Origin: Pseudomonadota bacterium
GTDB taxonomy: Bacteria > Pseudomonadota > Alphaproteobacteria > Rhizobiales > Hyphomicrobiaceae
Direction: 5' to 3'
Length of the DNA: 64,000 nt
Assembly (NCBI GenBank): GCA_023423275.1
Contig: JAFAFW010000066.1
Span: forward strand, 11,658-75,657
Below, piece by piece: positions 18,318 through 26,677 of this stretch; the stretch's first letter is position 1, and the number at the start of each line of letters is the position of its first letter. Below the pieces are notes generated by a model that did not search any database, was not told where the DNA came from, and worked only from the letters and a program-made list of their open reading frames with translations. Both the position numbers and the translations under genes were made by a program.

Positions 18318-18957
18318 GACCCTCATGCAGTTCCAGACGCGGCGCTTTGAACTGCCGCATAAGTTGATGATCATGGGTGGCGATGACGACGGACGTGCCA
18401 AGCCGGTTGAGTTCGATGAACAGACGCAGCAGCCGGCGCGCCATCTGCGGGTCGACGTTACCGGTCGGCTCATCGGCGAGCAGCAGCTCGGGCTTGCCGA
18501 TCACGGCGCGGGCGATCGCGGCGCGCTGTTTTTCTCCGCCGGACAGGATCGACGGGAACGCGTGCATCCGCTCGCCGAGGCCGACCCATTGCAGCAGATC
18601 CGTCACGTCTTCCTTATACTCGGAGATCCGCTTGCCGACCACGCGCAGCGGCAGAGCGACGTTCTCCCAGGTCGTGAGATGGTCCAGCAGGCGGAAATCC
18701 TGGAAAACGATGCCGATGCGGCGGCGCAATTGAGCCCGGCGAGCCGGCGTCACGCGCCCGACATCCTGGTCGAAGATATGGAGCTGGCCGCGGCTCGGTG
18801 TCAGCGACAGGAACAGCATCCGAAGCAGTGAGCTTTTTCCTGCTCCCGATGGCCCCGTGAGAAAGTGGAACGAGCCGGGCTTGAGATGAAAGTTCACCTC
18901 GCGCAGAACCTCCGGTCCCCGCCCGTATCTCAACCCGACATTTTGCAGACGTATCAC
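18301..18957 (-). CDS. ftsE: Cell division ATP-binding protein FtsE
   Basis: 218 residues, a single ABC domain. Walker A is GPSGAGKSS (about 35-43), the Q-loop VFQDFRLLDHL, the signature LSGGEKQR (138-145), Walker B LLLADEPTGN and the switch HDH. I place the start at a GTG (18957) giving MIRLQNVGLRYG, the usual FtsE beginning, preceded by GAGG; the open frame continues upstream to 19395 but that part is not FtsE-like. It powers FtsX in division. It is divergent from hpt. Confidence 0.93.
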   Translation of the reverse strand: MIRLQNVGLRYGRGPEVLREVNFHLKPGSFHFLTGPSGAGKSSLLRMLFLSLTPSRGQLHIFDQDVGRVTPARRAQLRRRIGIVFQDFRLLDHLTTWENVALPLRVVGKRISEYKEDVTDLLQWVGLGERMHAFPSILSGGEKQRAAIARAVIGKPELLLADEPTGNVDPQMARRLLRLFIELNRLGTSVVIATHDHQLMRQFKAPRLELHEGHVRIL

Positions 18958-19183
18958 TGCCCGCCTCGAAGCTCCCTCGACTCCCCTTATGCGGGAAGCG
19001 CAGAAGACGATCAATCGCAGGATTGTGGCGGGCTCGTGTACTGGGGACAACGTTGGCCGGATTGGTCGCGGATCGAGATGATCTGCCTCGGTGTTTTCTG
19101 CCCGGCTTGCGTTGAGCCTGCCGATGGGTGGATATGATGAAACGCGAAGCCTCGGTGGGGCTGGCATGAATGAAGGAGGCTCG

Positions 19184-19732
19184 ATGAGCCAAAGCACTAA
19201 CGGTGAGGGCCGTATCGAGGTCGTTTTCTCTCCACAGGCCATTGCGGAGCGGATCGACACGCTGGCGGCGCGGATTGCCGAGAGCGGGCTTGAGAACCTG
19301 CTTGTCGTGGCGATCCTCAAAGGCAGCTTCGTGTTTGCATCCGATCTCATCCGCGCGTTGCATCGCGTGGGGCTGAGCCCGGAGGTCGATTTCATCTCGC
19401 TGTCGAGCTATCGCAAGAGCACGAAATCATCCGGCGTGGTGGAGATCCTGCGCGATATCGAAATGGATGTCGAAGGCCGTAACGTATTGCTTGTCGACGA
19501 TATTCTCGAGTCCGGACGCACCCTTGCGTTTGCCAAGGATCTGGTCAGCGCCCGGGGCGCCAGCAGGGTCATGACGTGTATCCTGCTCGACAAGCCTGTG
19601 CCGCGTGCGGTGCAGGTCGATGCGGATTTCGCCGCATTCGAGTGCCCGGATGTGTTTGTCGTAGGCTATGGCATGGACTTGGCCCATCGCTATCGCGAGC
19701 TGCCGTTCGTTGGGCAGCTCGTGAAGTCGTAA
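19184..19732 (+). CDS. hpt: Hypoxanthine phosphoribosyltransferase
   Basis: 182 residues. The PRPP loop VLLVDDILESGRTL (about 105-118) is the type I phosphoribosyltransferase signature, and LKGSFVFASDL and VDFISLSSY are the other active-site strands. It salvages hypoxanthine and guanine to IMP and GMP. The ATG at 19184 has GGAGG six nt before it, a better start than the upstream ATGs at 19166 and 19091. The cpdR-like gene follows after 33 nt, an order common in Hyphomicrobiales. Confidence 0.93.
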   Translation: MSQSTNGEGRIEVVFSPQAIAERIDTLAARIAESGLENLLVVAILKGSFVFASDLIRALHRVGLSPEVDFISLSSYRKSTKSSGVVEILRDIEMDVEGRNVLLVDDILESGRTLAFAKDLVSARGASRVMTCILLDKPVPRAVQVDADFAAFECPDVFVVGYGMDLAHRYRELPFVGQLVKS

Positions 19733-19765
19733 TATCATCGGTTCCTGAGGCGAGGGAGGAAGGCT

Positions 19766-20128
19766 ATGGCGCGTATCCTGCTGGCAGACGACGATCCTGC
19801 GGCGTTGACCCTCGTCGGCCGGGCCTTGGCGGCGGAGGGGCATCAGGTCGTGAGCTGCACCGACGGCCACGAGGCGATGCAACATCTGTCGGCCGGGCCG
19901 GAGGCTTTCGATCTACTGGTGAGCGATGTCGAGATGCCGGGCATGGATGGCATCGAGCTGGCGCAGCAGGCGATTGCCGCCGCACCGCGCCTGCGCATTC
20001 TGCTGATGTCGGGCTTTGCCGGCGGGACAGACCGGATCGCGTCGCTGAAAGCTCCCTCGGTCGGGTTCGTGAGCAAGCCGCTCTCACTCGACCAGATTCG
20101 CGGCGCCGTGCGAAAAGCGCTCGGTTAG
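19766..20128 (+). CDS. cpdR: CpdR-like single-domain response regulator
   Basis: 120 residues, only a receiver domain. The phosphorylation site is Asp54 (LLVSDVEMPGMDG), acidic pocket Asp8-Asp10, Ser82 and Lys104. The LLMSGFAGG strand matches CpdR, where the unphosphorylated form brings ClpXP to its targets and controls CtrA turnover. The kinase (CckA/ChpT) is not in the window. A DivK-type or stand-alone chemotaxis receiver is the alternative, but the hpt neighbour and the MARILLADDD start favour CpdR. It ends just before a convergent transporter gene. Confidence 0.85.
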   Translation: MARILLADDDPAALTLVGRALAAEGHQVVSCTDGHEAMQHLSAGPEAFDLLVSDVEMPGMDGIELAQQAIAAAPRLRILLMSGFAGGTDRIASLKAPSVGFVSKPLSLDQIRGAVRKALG

Positions 20129-20132
20129 CCGT

Positions 20133-21044
20133 TCAGGACACCTTGCGCGTGACGGCCCGCATGCGAATGCGCTCCCGGTGCAGCGTATAGAGCCCGGCGC
20201 CGATCAGCACCGTAATCCCCAGGAAGGTCACGCTGTCGGGCATCTCGCCGAACAGGACGTAGCCTCCGATAACCGCAAACAGCAGGATCGTGTATCGGAA
20301 CGGCGCGACAACGGCGATTTCACCGGTGCGCAGAGCAACGATGATCGCGTAGTTGCCGATGAACACGGCGATGCCCGACACGAGCATGAGGGCGAGCAAC
20401 TCGTTCGATGGCATCACCCATGTTTCGAACGGCATCATCGCCAGGCCTCCGACGGCGATGGCTCCGGCCGTGAAGAGTGACAGCAGCAGAACCGGAAAGC
20501 GGACCCCTATATACCGCGTGATCAGATCCCGGGCCGAGACGGACAGAACCGAGGCGAGCACGAACAGCGCAGCCCAGTCGAAGGCGTCGCTGCCGGGTCT
20601 GATGATGATGATGACGCCGACCATGCCGATGAGCAGGGCGAGCCAACGTCTCCATCCCACGGTTTCGCCCAGAAACAGCGCGGCGCCCGCGGTTATGGCC
20701 AGGGGCGTGAACTGCGCGATGGCGCTGACCTCGGCGAACGGCAGGCGAACGACAGCAAGGAAGAAGAATAGGTTGGCGCCGATGTCGCCGAAACAGCGCA
20801 GCAGCATGAGAGGTGAGACGGCTTTCCAGGCGCTTTTCAAGGCGCCGGTGTAAGCCGCGGCAGCCGTCGTGAAGATGGCGGCGGAAAATCCACGGAGGAA
20901 AAGCAGCTCCCCCGTCGGCAAATCCCGGCCCGCATATTTGATGATCAGATCCGCAATGACGAACGCAGCCATGGAGATGATCATCGCCACGATGCCGCGC
21001 AGGTTATCGCTGCCGGTGGGAGCCGGATTGGGGTTCAAGGGCAT
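20133..21044 (-). CDS. DMT-superfamily EamA exporter
   Basis: 303 residues with ten hydrophobic helices in two five-helix EamA repeats. The second repeat begins near ARDLITRYIG. A repeat-end signature PFAEVSAIAQFTPL in the first half and VVAPFRYTILLFAVIGGYVLFGEMP in the second half are typical. Such proteins export amino acids, purines or similar small molecules at the expense of the proton gradient; substrate unknown. Its stop is 4 nt from the cpdR stop (convergent). A second EamA protein lies at 60.2 kb. Confidence 0.88.
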   Translation of the reverse strand: MPLNPNPAPTGSDNLRGIVAMIISMAAFVIADLIIKYAGRDLPTGELLFLRGFSAAIFTTAAAAYTGALKSAWKAVSPLMLLRCFGDIGANLFFFLAVVRLPFAEVSAIAQFTPLAITAGAALFLGETVGWRRWLALLIGMVGVIIIIRPGSDAFDWAALFVLASVLSVSARDLITRYIGVRFPVLLLSLFTAGAIAVGGLAMMPFETWVMPSNELLALMLVSGIAVFIGNYAIIVALRTGEIAVVAPFRYTILLFAVIGGYVLFGEMPDSVTFLGITVLIGAGLYTLHRERIRMRAVTRKVS

Positions 21045-21166
21045 GGGGGCGGGATCAATCCTCCAGGATCTGCCGCCGTAGTGGATGCCGGCTGCTTGAG
21101 TCGCGTTATCGCATGCCGCATTGCCGCCGAAAAGGCGCTCCTTCGGTCACAGACGGCTTCGCATGC

Positions 21167-22126
21167 TCAGCCTCCATGGCCGGCTGCGGCGAGGGAATCC
21201 TCCCCATGCCGTCGCCCGATCGCCTCGGTTTCGAACGGTGCGGTCTGGTAGATCTGATTGATCCAATTGCCGAACATCAGATGCGCGTGGCTGCGCCAGC
21301 GGTTCATCGGCGGGCGCTTGGGATCGTCGTCAGGGAAGTAGTTGCAGGGGACCTTGATCGACTTGCGCGCCGCAACGTCGCGGAAATACTCATCGCCGAG
21401 CGACCCCGTATCGTACTCGATATGGTTGAACATGTGCAGCGACCGGTGGGCCGGATCATCCAGCAGGCACAGCCCCGCCTCGTCGGAGTCGGCAAGGATC
21501 TTCAGGCCGCTGCCTGACGGGATATCTTCGCGACGGACTTCCGTCCAGCGGGAGACGGGGATCAGGAAGTCATCGGAGAAGCCGCGCAGATAAGGTGACG
21601 CCAGCTCGAGGATGCGATGGCGGTAGATGCCGAACATCTTCTCCGGCAGCTCGTATTTGCTCATGCCATGGAAATGATGGACGGCCGCCTGCGCGCCCCA
21701 GCAGATGTTGAAGATGCCGTGGACGTTGCTCTGGCTCCAATCGAAGATCCGGCGGAGCTCATCCCAATAGGTCACCTGCTCGAAGGGCATCGTCTCCACG
21801 GGCGCGCCAGTGACGATCAGGCCGTCGAACTTCTCCACGCGCACGTCCTCCCAGTCCCGGTAGAACGAGATGATGTGATCGCTGGGTGTGTTGCGCGGCA
21901 CATGGTTGGTCATCTTGATCAGCGTCAGCTCCACCTGGAGAGGAGAGGCGCCGAGCAACCGCGCGAACTGCGTCTCGGTCTTGGCCTTGTTGGGCATCAG
22001 ATTGAGAAGGCCGATGCGCAGTGGCCGGATATCCTGGCGCACCGCATCCGTTTCCTGCATCACCATCACTCCCTCCTCATCGAGGATGGAACGAGCGGGG
22101 AGATTGTCGGGGATTTTGATCGGCAT
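21167..22126 (-). CDS. metA: Homoserine O-acetyltransferase (MetA family)
   Basis: 319 residues, glutamine-amidotransferase-like fold. The acyl-accepting Cys142 lies in FNICWGAQAA, and the catalytic His is in MFNHIEYD. Residue 111 is Glu (TGAPVETMPFE); in MetA family work, Glu at this site goes with acetyl-CoA use and Gly with succinyl-CoA, so acetyl transfer is predicted. Product O-acetylhomoserine feeds methionine synthesis. The ATG at 22126 starts the usual MPIKIPDNLPA; a longer frame through the leader starts with TTG and looks spurious. The leader is highly structured (see the separate entry). Confidence 0.93.
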   Translation of the reverse strand: MPIKIPDNLPARSILDEEGVMVMQETDAVRQDIRPLRIGLLNLMPNKAKTETQFARLLGASPLQVELTLIKMTNHVPRNTPSDHIISFYRDWEDVRVEKFDGLIVTGAPVETMPFEQVTYWDELRRIFDWSQSNVHGIFNICWGAQAAVHHFHGMSKYELPEKMFGIYRHRILELASPYLRGFSDDFLIPVSRWTEVRREDIPSGSGLKILADSDEAGLCLLDDPAHRSLHMFNHIEYDTGSLGDEYFRDVAARKSIKVPCNYFPDDDPKRPPMNRWRSHAHLMFGNWINQIYQTAPFETEAIGRRHGEDSLAAAGHGG

Positions 22127-22152
22127 CGTCTCTGTCTGACCTAGCAGGCGGG

Positions 22153-22250
22153 CAGGACCGACAGTGGCGTAACCCGTATGATTGCCGGTTGGCCACATCC
22201 TCCCTCGCGGGAGCGCCACCTTGCTCGGGTAAGCAGGTTGGCGTCGGGCA
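22153..22250 (-). promoter_or_regulatory. Structured leader upstream of metA, candidate riboswitch of uncertain class
   Basis: Within 130 nt before the metA start the minus-strand RNA can form a CTCCC/GGGAG stem closed by a GCGA tetraloop (22200-22213), extended by GGTGGC pairing with a GCC-A-ACC segment, followed by a GGCAATC stem pairing with GGTTacGCC, and an outer CCGAC/GTCGG pair. I do not see the SAM-II consensus usual before alphaproteobacterial metA. The GGCAA(T)C-after-stem pattern is loosely like the SAM-I/SAM-IV clan, but the match is incomplete. Confidence 0.35.
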
Positions 22251-22325
22251 TTGCCCAACTCTTGATGTGCGGCGGAATTTAAGGTGTTTGGCGCCCGTTT
22301 ACAAGCGGATGTGTGATAAGCTTAT

Positions 22326-23351
22326 TCAGCCCCCGGTTACGCTCATATGCCGCGCCACGGCGGGTCGCCGGGTCCGGCGATCGATGATGAAATCGTGGCC
22401 CTTGGGCTTGCGGCTGATGGCTTCGTCGATTGCCGCCGACAGGACGCCGTCATCCGAGCTGGCGCGCAGCGGCGCACGCAGGTCAGCCGCGTCATCCTGG
22501 CCAAGGCACATATAAAGCGTGCCGGTACACGTCAGCCGGACGCGATTGCAGCTCTCGCAGAAGTTGTGGGTCATCGGGGTGATGAAACCCAGGCGACCGC
22601 CGGTTTCCGCGACGCGGACATAGCGGGCCGGTCCGCCGGTGCGATAGGGGATGTCTTCCAGCGTTAACCGATCCATCAGCCGCGCGCGAACGATCGACAG
22701 CGGCAGGTACTGGTCGGTGCGGTCGCCATCGATATCGCCGAGCGGCATGGTTTCGATCAGTGTGAGATCGAAGCCCTGGCCGTGCGCGAAGCGCAGCAGA
22801 TCATCGATCTCATCCTCGTTGACGCCTTTGAGCGCCACGGCATTGAGCTTGACCGCCAAGCCTGCCTTCCGCGCGGCGTCGAGGCCGCCCATCACCCGAT
22901 CGAAGTCGCCCCAGCGGGTGATCGCCTTGAAACGGTCCGGATTCAGGGTATCCAGCGAAACGTTGATACGCTTCACCCCGCAGGCGGCGAGATCGGCCGC
23001 ATATTTCGGGAGTTGGCTGCCGTTGGTGGTGAGTGTCAGCTCTTCGAGCTGGCCGGTTTCCAAATGCCGCGAGAGGGCCTGGAACAGCCACATGATATTC
23101 TTGCGCACGAGCGGCTCTCCGCCCGTAATGCGCAGCTTGCGCACTCCCTTGGCGACGAATGCCGAGCAGAGGCGGTCGAGTTCCTCGAGGGACAGCAGGT
23201 CTTTTCGCGGCAGAAAGGCCATGTGCTCTGACATGCAGTAGACGCAGCGAAAATCGCAGCGATCCGTCACCGACACGCGCAGATACGTCACATGACGACC
23301 GAACGGGTCGATCATGGGCGAAGCTTCAGCGGTGGGTGCAAGTGCGAGCAT
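22326..23351 (-). CDS. moaA: GTP 3',8-cyclase MoaA
   Basis: 341 residues, radical SAM enzyme for the first step of molybdenum cofactor synthesis. The N-terminal 4Fe-4S motif is CDFRCVYC (CxxxCxxC), followed by TGGEPLVRKN; the C-terminal second cluster motif is FCESCNRVRLTCTGTLYMCLG. The ATG at 23351 has GGAG six nt upstream; upstream frame is rejected. It shares the pathway with mobA and mobB 17 kb away. The usual C-terminal GG of MoaA is present (protein ends TGG). Confidence 0.95.
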   Translation of the reverse strand: MLALAPTAEASPMIDPFGRHVTYLRVSVTDRCDFRCVYCMSEHMAFLPRKDLLSLEELDRLCSAFVAKGVRKLRITGGEPLVRKNIMWLFQALSRHLETGQLEELTLTTNGSQLPKYAADLAACGVKRINVSLDTLNPDRFKAITRWGDFDRVMGGLDAARKAGLAVKLNAVALKGVNEDEIDDLLRFAHGQGFDLTLIETMPLGDIDGDRTDQYLPLSIVRARLMDRLTLEDIPYRTGGPARYVRVAETGGRLGFITPMTHNFCESCNRVRLTCTGTLYMCLGQDDAADLRAPLRASSDDGVLSAAIDEAISRKPKGHDFIIDRRTRRPAVARHMSVTGG

Positions 23352-23595
23352 CGGTCTCCTGTCCAGCGGGATTCTACCACAACTGGCCCAGCCCGAGGGA
23401 ATTTCACGTACCCTTGAACCTAGCGCAGCTCGGCCCGCAATCAAGGCCTGATCCGCCGGGATGGCCCTGATCAGAGGAGTTGCTTGACAGGCGTACCTTG
23501 CAGCAACATGAGACGGATGGGCAGCCGCGGCCCGGTCTGGCCGTTCCGGCGCCGCCGCGGGAATGTCGCTTTGTATACCTAGCCGAGGACGCCGA

Positions 23596-25182
23596 ATGCG
23601 CAGTTTCCACTTCCCGGGCCGCTCCCCGGTTTACGCTCAGCGCGCCATGTGCGCGACGTCGCACCCGTTCGCCGCCTTGACCGCTATCGAGACCATGCGA
23701 AAGGGGGGCAACGCGATCGACGCGGCAATTTCGGCGTCAGCGGTGCTGGCAGTCGTTGAACATCCCATGACGGGCATCGGCGGCGATTGCTTTGCGCTGA
23801 TTTCAAAGCCCGGACAAAAGCTGATCGCGTTGAATGCCTCTGGACGCGCGCCCGCCGCAGCGACCGCTGACTGGTATGCGAAAGCCGGTATCCATCAGAT
23901 CGAAATGCAGTCGCCCCATGCGGTAACCGTGCCGGGCGCGATCGACGGATGGGCGACCTTGCTGGCCGACCATGGCACGATTTCCCTGGGGCAAGCCCTG
24001 GCGCCGGCCATCGACTATGCGGAGCGTGGATTTCCAGTCGCGCCGCGCGTCGCGCACGACTGGGCTGGCACCGCGCCGAAGCTCCAGGGGCATCATGGGG
24101 CCCGTAAGCACATGCTGCCCGAGGGCCGCTCGCCGCGCGTCGGCGAGGTGATGCGTTTTCCGGCTCTCGCACGCACGCTGCGCATCATCGCCGAGCAGGG
24201 GCGCGACGGCTTCTATCAGGGTGAAGTCGCCGAGGATATCGTGGGTGAGCTCAAGAGCATGGGCGGCCTGCACACGCTCGAGGATTTCGCGGCCCAGAAA
24301 TGCTCCTATGTCGATCCGATCTCGGTCACCTATCGAGGTGTCGAACTCTGGGAATTGCCGCCTAACAATCACGGCATCGTCGCTCTCATCCTGCTGAGAA
24401 TGTTCGAGAAGATGGGCGTGGGTTCGGACAGCGCGACCTCGGCCGAGCGCTACCATCTTATGATCGAAGCAGCGCGACTGGGCTACGCCATGCGCGATGC
24501 CTTCGTGGCGGATCCGGATGTTTCGAAAGTGCCCGTGGAGCACATGCTTTCGGATGCCGTGATCGACGATCTCGTCCGGCGGATCGATCGCAAACGCCGC
24601 ACGCCTGATCTCGGACCCGTGCCGAAGCCGTCGGGATCGGACACCATTTATCTGACGGTTGCGGATGAGAGCGGCATGGCCGTGTCGTTCATCAACTCGA
24701 TCTACAGCCCGTTCGGCTCGGGGATCGTCGCGCCGAAATCCGGTGTGATGTTGCACAATCGTGGCCAGGGCTTTGTGCTCGATCCAAGCCATCCCAATGT
24801 CATCGCTCCGCGCAAGCGGCCGATGCACACGCTGGTTCCTGCCATGGCCACACGCGATGGCAAGCCGTTTCTGTCGTTCGGCGTGATGGGAGCTGCGTTC
24901 CAGCCGACAGGCCACGCCTACATGATGACGAACATGCTCGACTTCGGCATGGACCCTCAGGAGGCCGTCGATTGTCCGCGGGTGTTCTTCGAAGGCAACC
25001 AGGTGCAGGTCGAGGAAACGGTTCCGGCCGCGACGGCCGAGGCGCTTGCCGCGATGGGTCACAAGATTTCCACGCGGCCCGAGCCGTGGGGTGGCGCTCA
25101 GATGATCTGCTTCGATCGCGTGAACGATGTCATGATCGGCGCGTCCGATCCGCGCAAGGACGGCTGCGCGCTGGGATACTGA
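23596..25182 (+). CDS. ggt: Gamma-glutamyltransferase family Ntn hydrolase
   Basis: 528 residues. The autoprocessing nucleophile is expected at Thr350 in SDTIYLTVADESG, and the small-subunit signatures GSGIVAPKSGVMLHNRG and RKRPMHTLVPAM follow. The N-terminal half has GGNAIDAAISASAVLAVVEHP and GIGGDCFAL. No export signal is clear, so this is perhaps one of the cytoplasmic GGT-like acylases rather than the periplasmic glutathione enzyme. The ATG at 23596 has GAGG upstream. acyP follows 10 nt later in the same direction. Substrate is uncertain (glutathione conjugates or cephalosporin-like amides). Confidence 0.88.
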   Translation: MRSFHFPGRSPVYAQRAMCATSHPFAALTAIETMRKGGNAIDAAISASAVLAVVEHPMTGIGGDCFALISKPGQKLIALNASGRAPAAATADWYAKAGIHQIEMQSPHAVTVPGAIDGWATLLADHGTISLGQALAPAIDYAERGFPVAPRVAHDWAGTAPKLQGHHGARKHMLPEGRSPRVGEVMRFPALARTLRIIAEQGRDGFYQGEVAEDIVGELKSMGGLHTLEDFAAQKCSYVDPISVTYRGVELWELPPNNHGIVALILLRMFEKMGVGSDSATSAERYHLMIEAARLGYAMRDAFVADPDVSKVPVEHMLSDAVIDDLVRRIDRKRRTPDLGPVPKPSGSDTIYLTVADESGMAVSFINSIYSPFGSGIVAPKSGVMLHNRGQGFVLDPSHPNVIAPRKRPMHTLVPAMATRDGKPFLSFGVMGAAFQPTGHAYMMTNMLDFGMDPQEAVDCPRVFFEGNQVQVEETVPAATAEALAAMGHKISTRPEPWGGAQMICFDRVNDVMIGASDPRKDGCALGY

Positions 25183-25192
25183 GGAGGGCGTC

Positions 25193-25492
25193 ATGGCTGC
25201 ATCGGCAGCCGAGACCCGGCGAACGGTCCATGTTCGCATCGAAGGGCGTGTTCAAGGTGTGGGATATCGCGCCTGGGTCGCCGCGACGGCGACTGCGCTG
25301 CGCCTGGATGGTTGGGTGCGCAATCGCCGGGGCGGCACCGTCGAAGCCGTCTTCGGCGGGCCTGCCGACGCTGTCGCCGATATGCTGAAGCGCTGCGATC
25401 GAGGACCGGCAGCAGCGCGCGTCAGCCAGGTCATCGTGATCGCAGAAGGGCTCTCCGTTGACTCGGGTTTCGACGTGCTCGGGACGATATAG
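25193..25492 (+). CDS. acyP: Acylphosphatase
   Basis: 99 residues with the small ferredoxin-like fold. GRVQGVGYRAWV carries the catalytic Arg26 and GWVRNR the catalytic Asn44, both as in the family; the GGTVEAVFGG strand follows. It hydrolyses acyl phosphates. It lies 10 nt after ggt and has GAGGAGG before its ATG, so the pair is probably one transcript. The last 12 residues are hydrophobic and variable. Confidence 0.95.
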   Translation: MAASAAETRRTVHVRIEGRVQGVGYRAWVAATATALRLDGWVRNRRGGTVEAVFGGPADAVADMLKRCDRGPAAARVSQVIVIAEGLSVDSGFDVLGTI

Positions 25493-25502
25493 CCGGAACC
25501 GG

Positions 25503-26348
25503 TCAGAGCTTCGCAGCCTCGCGCCTTAGCCCCCAGAGGATCGGCTCATAGGCCTCCTCATCGCGAGATTCGGGGTAGATCGCATAGACCGGATAGACGA
25601 ACTTGCGCACGCGCTTGGGCATGCGTAGCCGCCCGCGTGCGAGGTGCGGCTTGATCAGACGTATTGGGAAATAAGCCGACGCGGCGTTGTTCAGCACATA
25701 GGACAAGGCGAGCGGGCCCAGGTCCATGTTGAGCCCGGGCGTGCTCAGCTCCGGATGTGCGGACGCGTGATCGAGTTGGAAATCAGGCCCCCAGTTGATG
25801 AAGACGTAGTCGGATCCCGGGCGCCGCGGGAGGGACTTGCCGCTCGTGACGAGCACGAATTCCTCATCAAAGAGGTGCTCGACGATCAGGCCCGGTGGCT
25901 GGACGGGCCGATAGGCGACCGCGAGATCGAGTGTGCCTTCCAGCAGCCGCTGCGTCATCACCGAGGATCCACCGGCGATAGTGGAGACGGCGATATCCGG
26001 GATAGAGCTGCGCAGCCACGCCGTCCAGCGCAGCAGGAAGCCGTCCCAGAGGCTCATCGGGCCGCCGACGGACAGGTGATCGCGGTGCTGATCGGAAAGG
26101 CCGACTTCAAGCTGTGCGTGCTGCCAGACACGAACGATAGCCAGCGCGTGTTTGCGGAACTGTTCGCCGGCGGCTGTCATGGCTGCACCGGCCTTCGAGC
26201 GCTCGAAGAGAGGACGGCCGAGAAGATCCTCGAGTCCTTTGATGCGCGCGCTGACTGTCGATTGCGTTATGTGCATCTTCCGGGCGGCTTCGATGAAGCT
26301 ACCGGTCTCCGCGACGGTGAGGAACGTGCGCGCCAGATTGATGTCCAT
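25503..26348 (-). CDS. LysR-family transcriptional regulator
   Basis: 281 residues. The N-terminal winged helix starts MDINLARTFLTVAETGSF, with the recognition helix in HITQSTVSARIKGLEDLLG, and the periplasmic-binding-like effector domain covers about 90-281. Start at 26348 is chosen because the domain begins there; an upstream ATG at 26384 is not needed. The effector is unknown. A clean T-N11-A dyad lies 67 nt upstream, and beyond it a tiny basic-peptide gene runs the other way, so autoregulation and control of that gene are plausible. Confidence 0.92.
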   Translation of the reverse strand: MDINLARTFLTVAETGSFIEAARKMHITQSTVSARIKGLEDLLGRPLFERSKAGAAMTAAGEQFRKHALAIVRVWQHAQLEVGLSDQHRDHLSVGGPMSLWDGFLLRWTAWLRSSIPDIAVSTIAGGSSVMTQRLLEGTLDLAVAYRPVQPPGLIVEHLFDEEFVLVTSGKSLPRRPGSDYVFINWGPDFQLDHASAHPELSTPGLNMDLGPLALSYVLNNAASAYFPIRLIKPHLARGRLRMPKRVRKFVYPVYAIYPESRDEEAYEPILWGLRREAAKL

Positions 26349-26414
26349 GTGCGAGAGCCTGCTGCCTTTCGGTCGATGAGCCAAGCACTGCGTCGCAAAC
26401 TGGATAAAAACTAC

Positions 26415-26433
26415 CTATCGAAAGGTCCGATAG
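26415..26433. promoter_or_regulatory. Candidate LysR-type box (T-N11-A dyad)
   Basis: CTATCG-7 nt-CGATAG, a perfect inverted repeat; its inner part ATCG-N7-CGAT contains the T-N11-A spacing preferred by LysR regulators. It lies 67 nt before the LysR start codon and 112 nt before the divergent small gene. Confidence 0.55.
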
Positions 26434-26488
26434 AAGTCACCGGAAAAATCCGTTTGTGGACTCATTTGAATCTACCCACATTGCTCGC

Positions 26489-26508
26489 GACTCGGATTTT
26501 TCCGAGTC
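26489..26508. repeat. Perfect 8-bp hairpin with TTTT loop
   Basis: GACTCGGA, TTTT, TCCGAGTC. It lies 36 nt upstream of the 31-residue gene and may be part of its leader or an operator. There is no T-run after it, so it is not an evident terminator. Confidence 0.5.
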
Positions 26509-26544
26509 AAGTGCTCCTCTAATGGAGCGACAAACAGAAGGACG

Positions 26545-26640
26545 ATGAACATGAAGGCGAAGGCAAAAGCTAAAGCTCCTGCGAAGAAGCCGGCTGCGAA
26601 GGCTCCGGCCAAGAAGGCTCCGGCCAAGAAGAAGAAGTAA
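26545..26640 (+). CDS. 31-residue Lys/Ala/Pro-rich histone H1-tail-like peptide
   Basis: A very short but convincing gene: AGAAGGA lies seven nt before ATG 26545 and the product is almost only Lys, Ala and Pro, with AKK/PAKK repeats and no acidic residue. It resembles the tails of eukaryotic H1 and the basic extensions of bacterial HU, and stand-alone Lys/Ala peptides annotated in Bradyrhizobium. Likely role: DNA or RNA compaction by charge, but function is inferred only from composition. An internal ATG two codons on is an alternative start. It lies between the LysR gene and a periplasmic-protein gene. Confidence 0.65.
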   Translation: MNMKAKAKAKAPAKKPAAKAPAKKAPAKKKK

Positions 26641-26677
26641 GCAGTTTTCTGTTGCGCCCGCAGCGTCGGAGTTGATC

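Noticed and set aside
22127..22258. N-terminal extension of metA through its leader
   Set aside because: Starts with TTG without ribosome site; the family begins at MPIKIP and the region looks like structured RNA.
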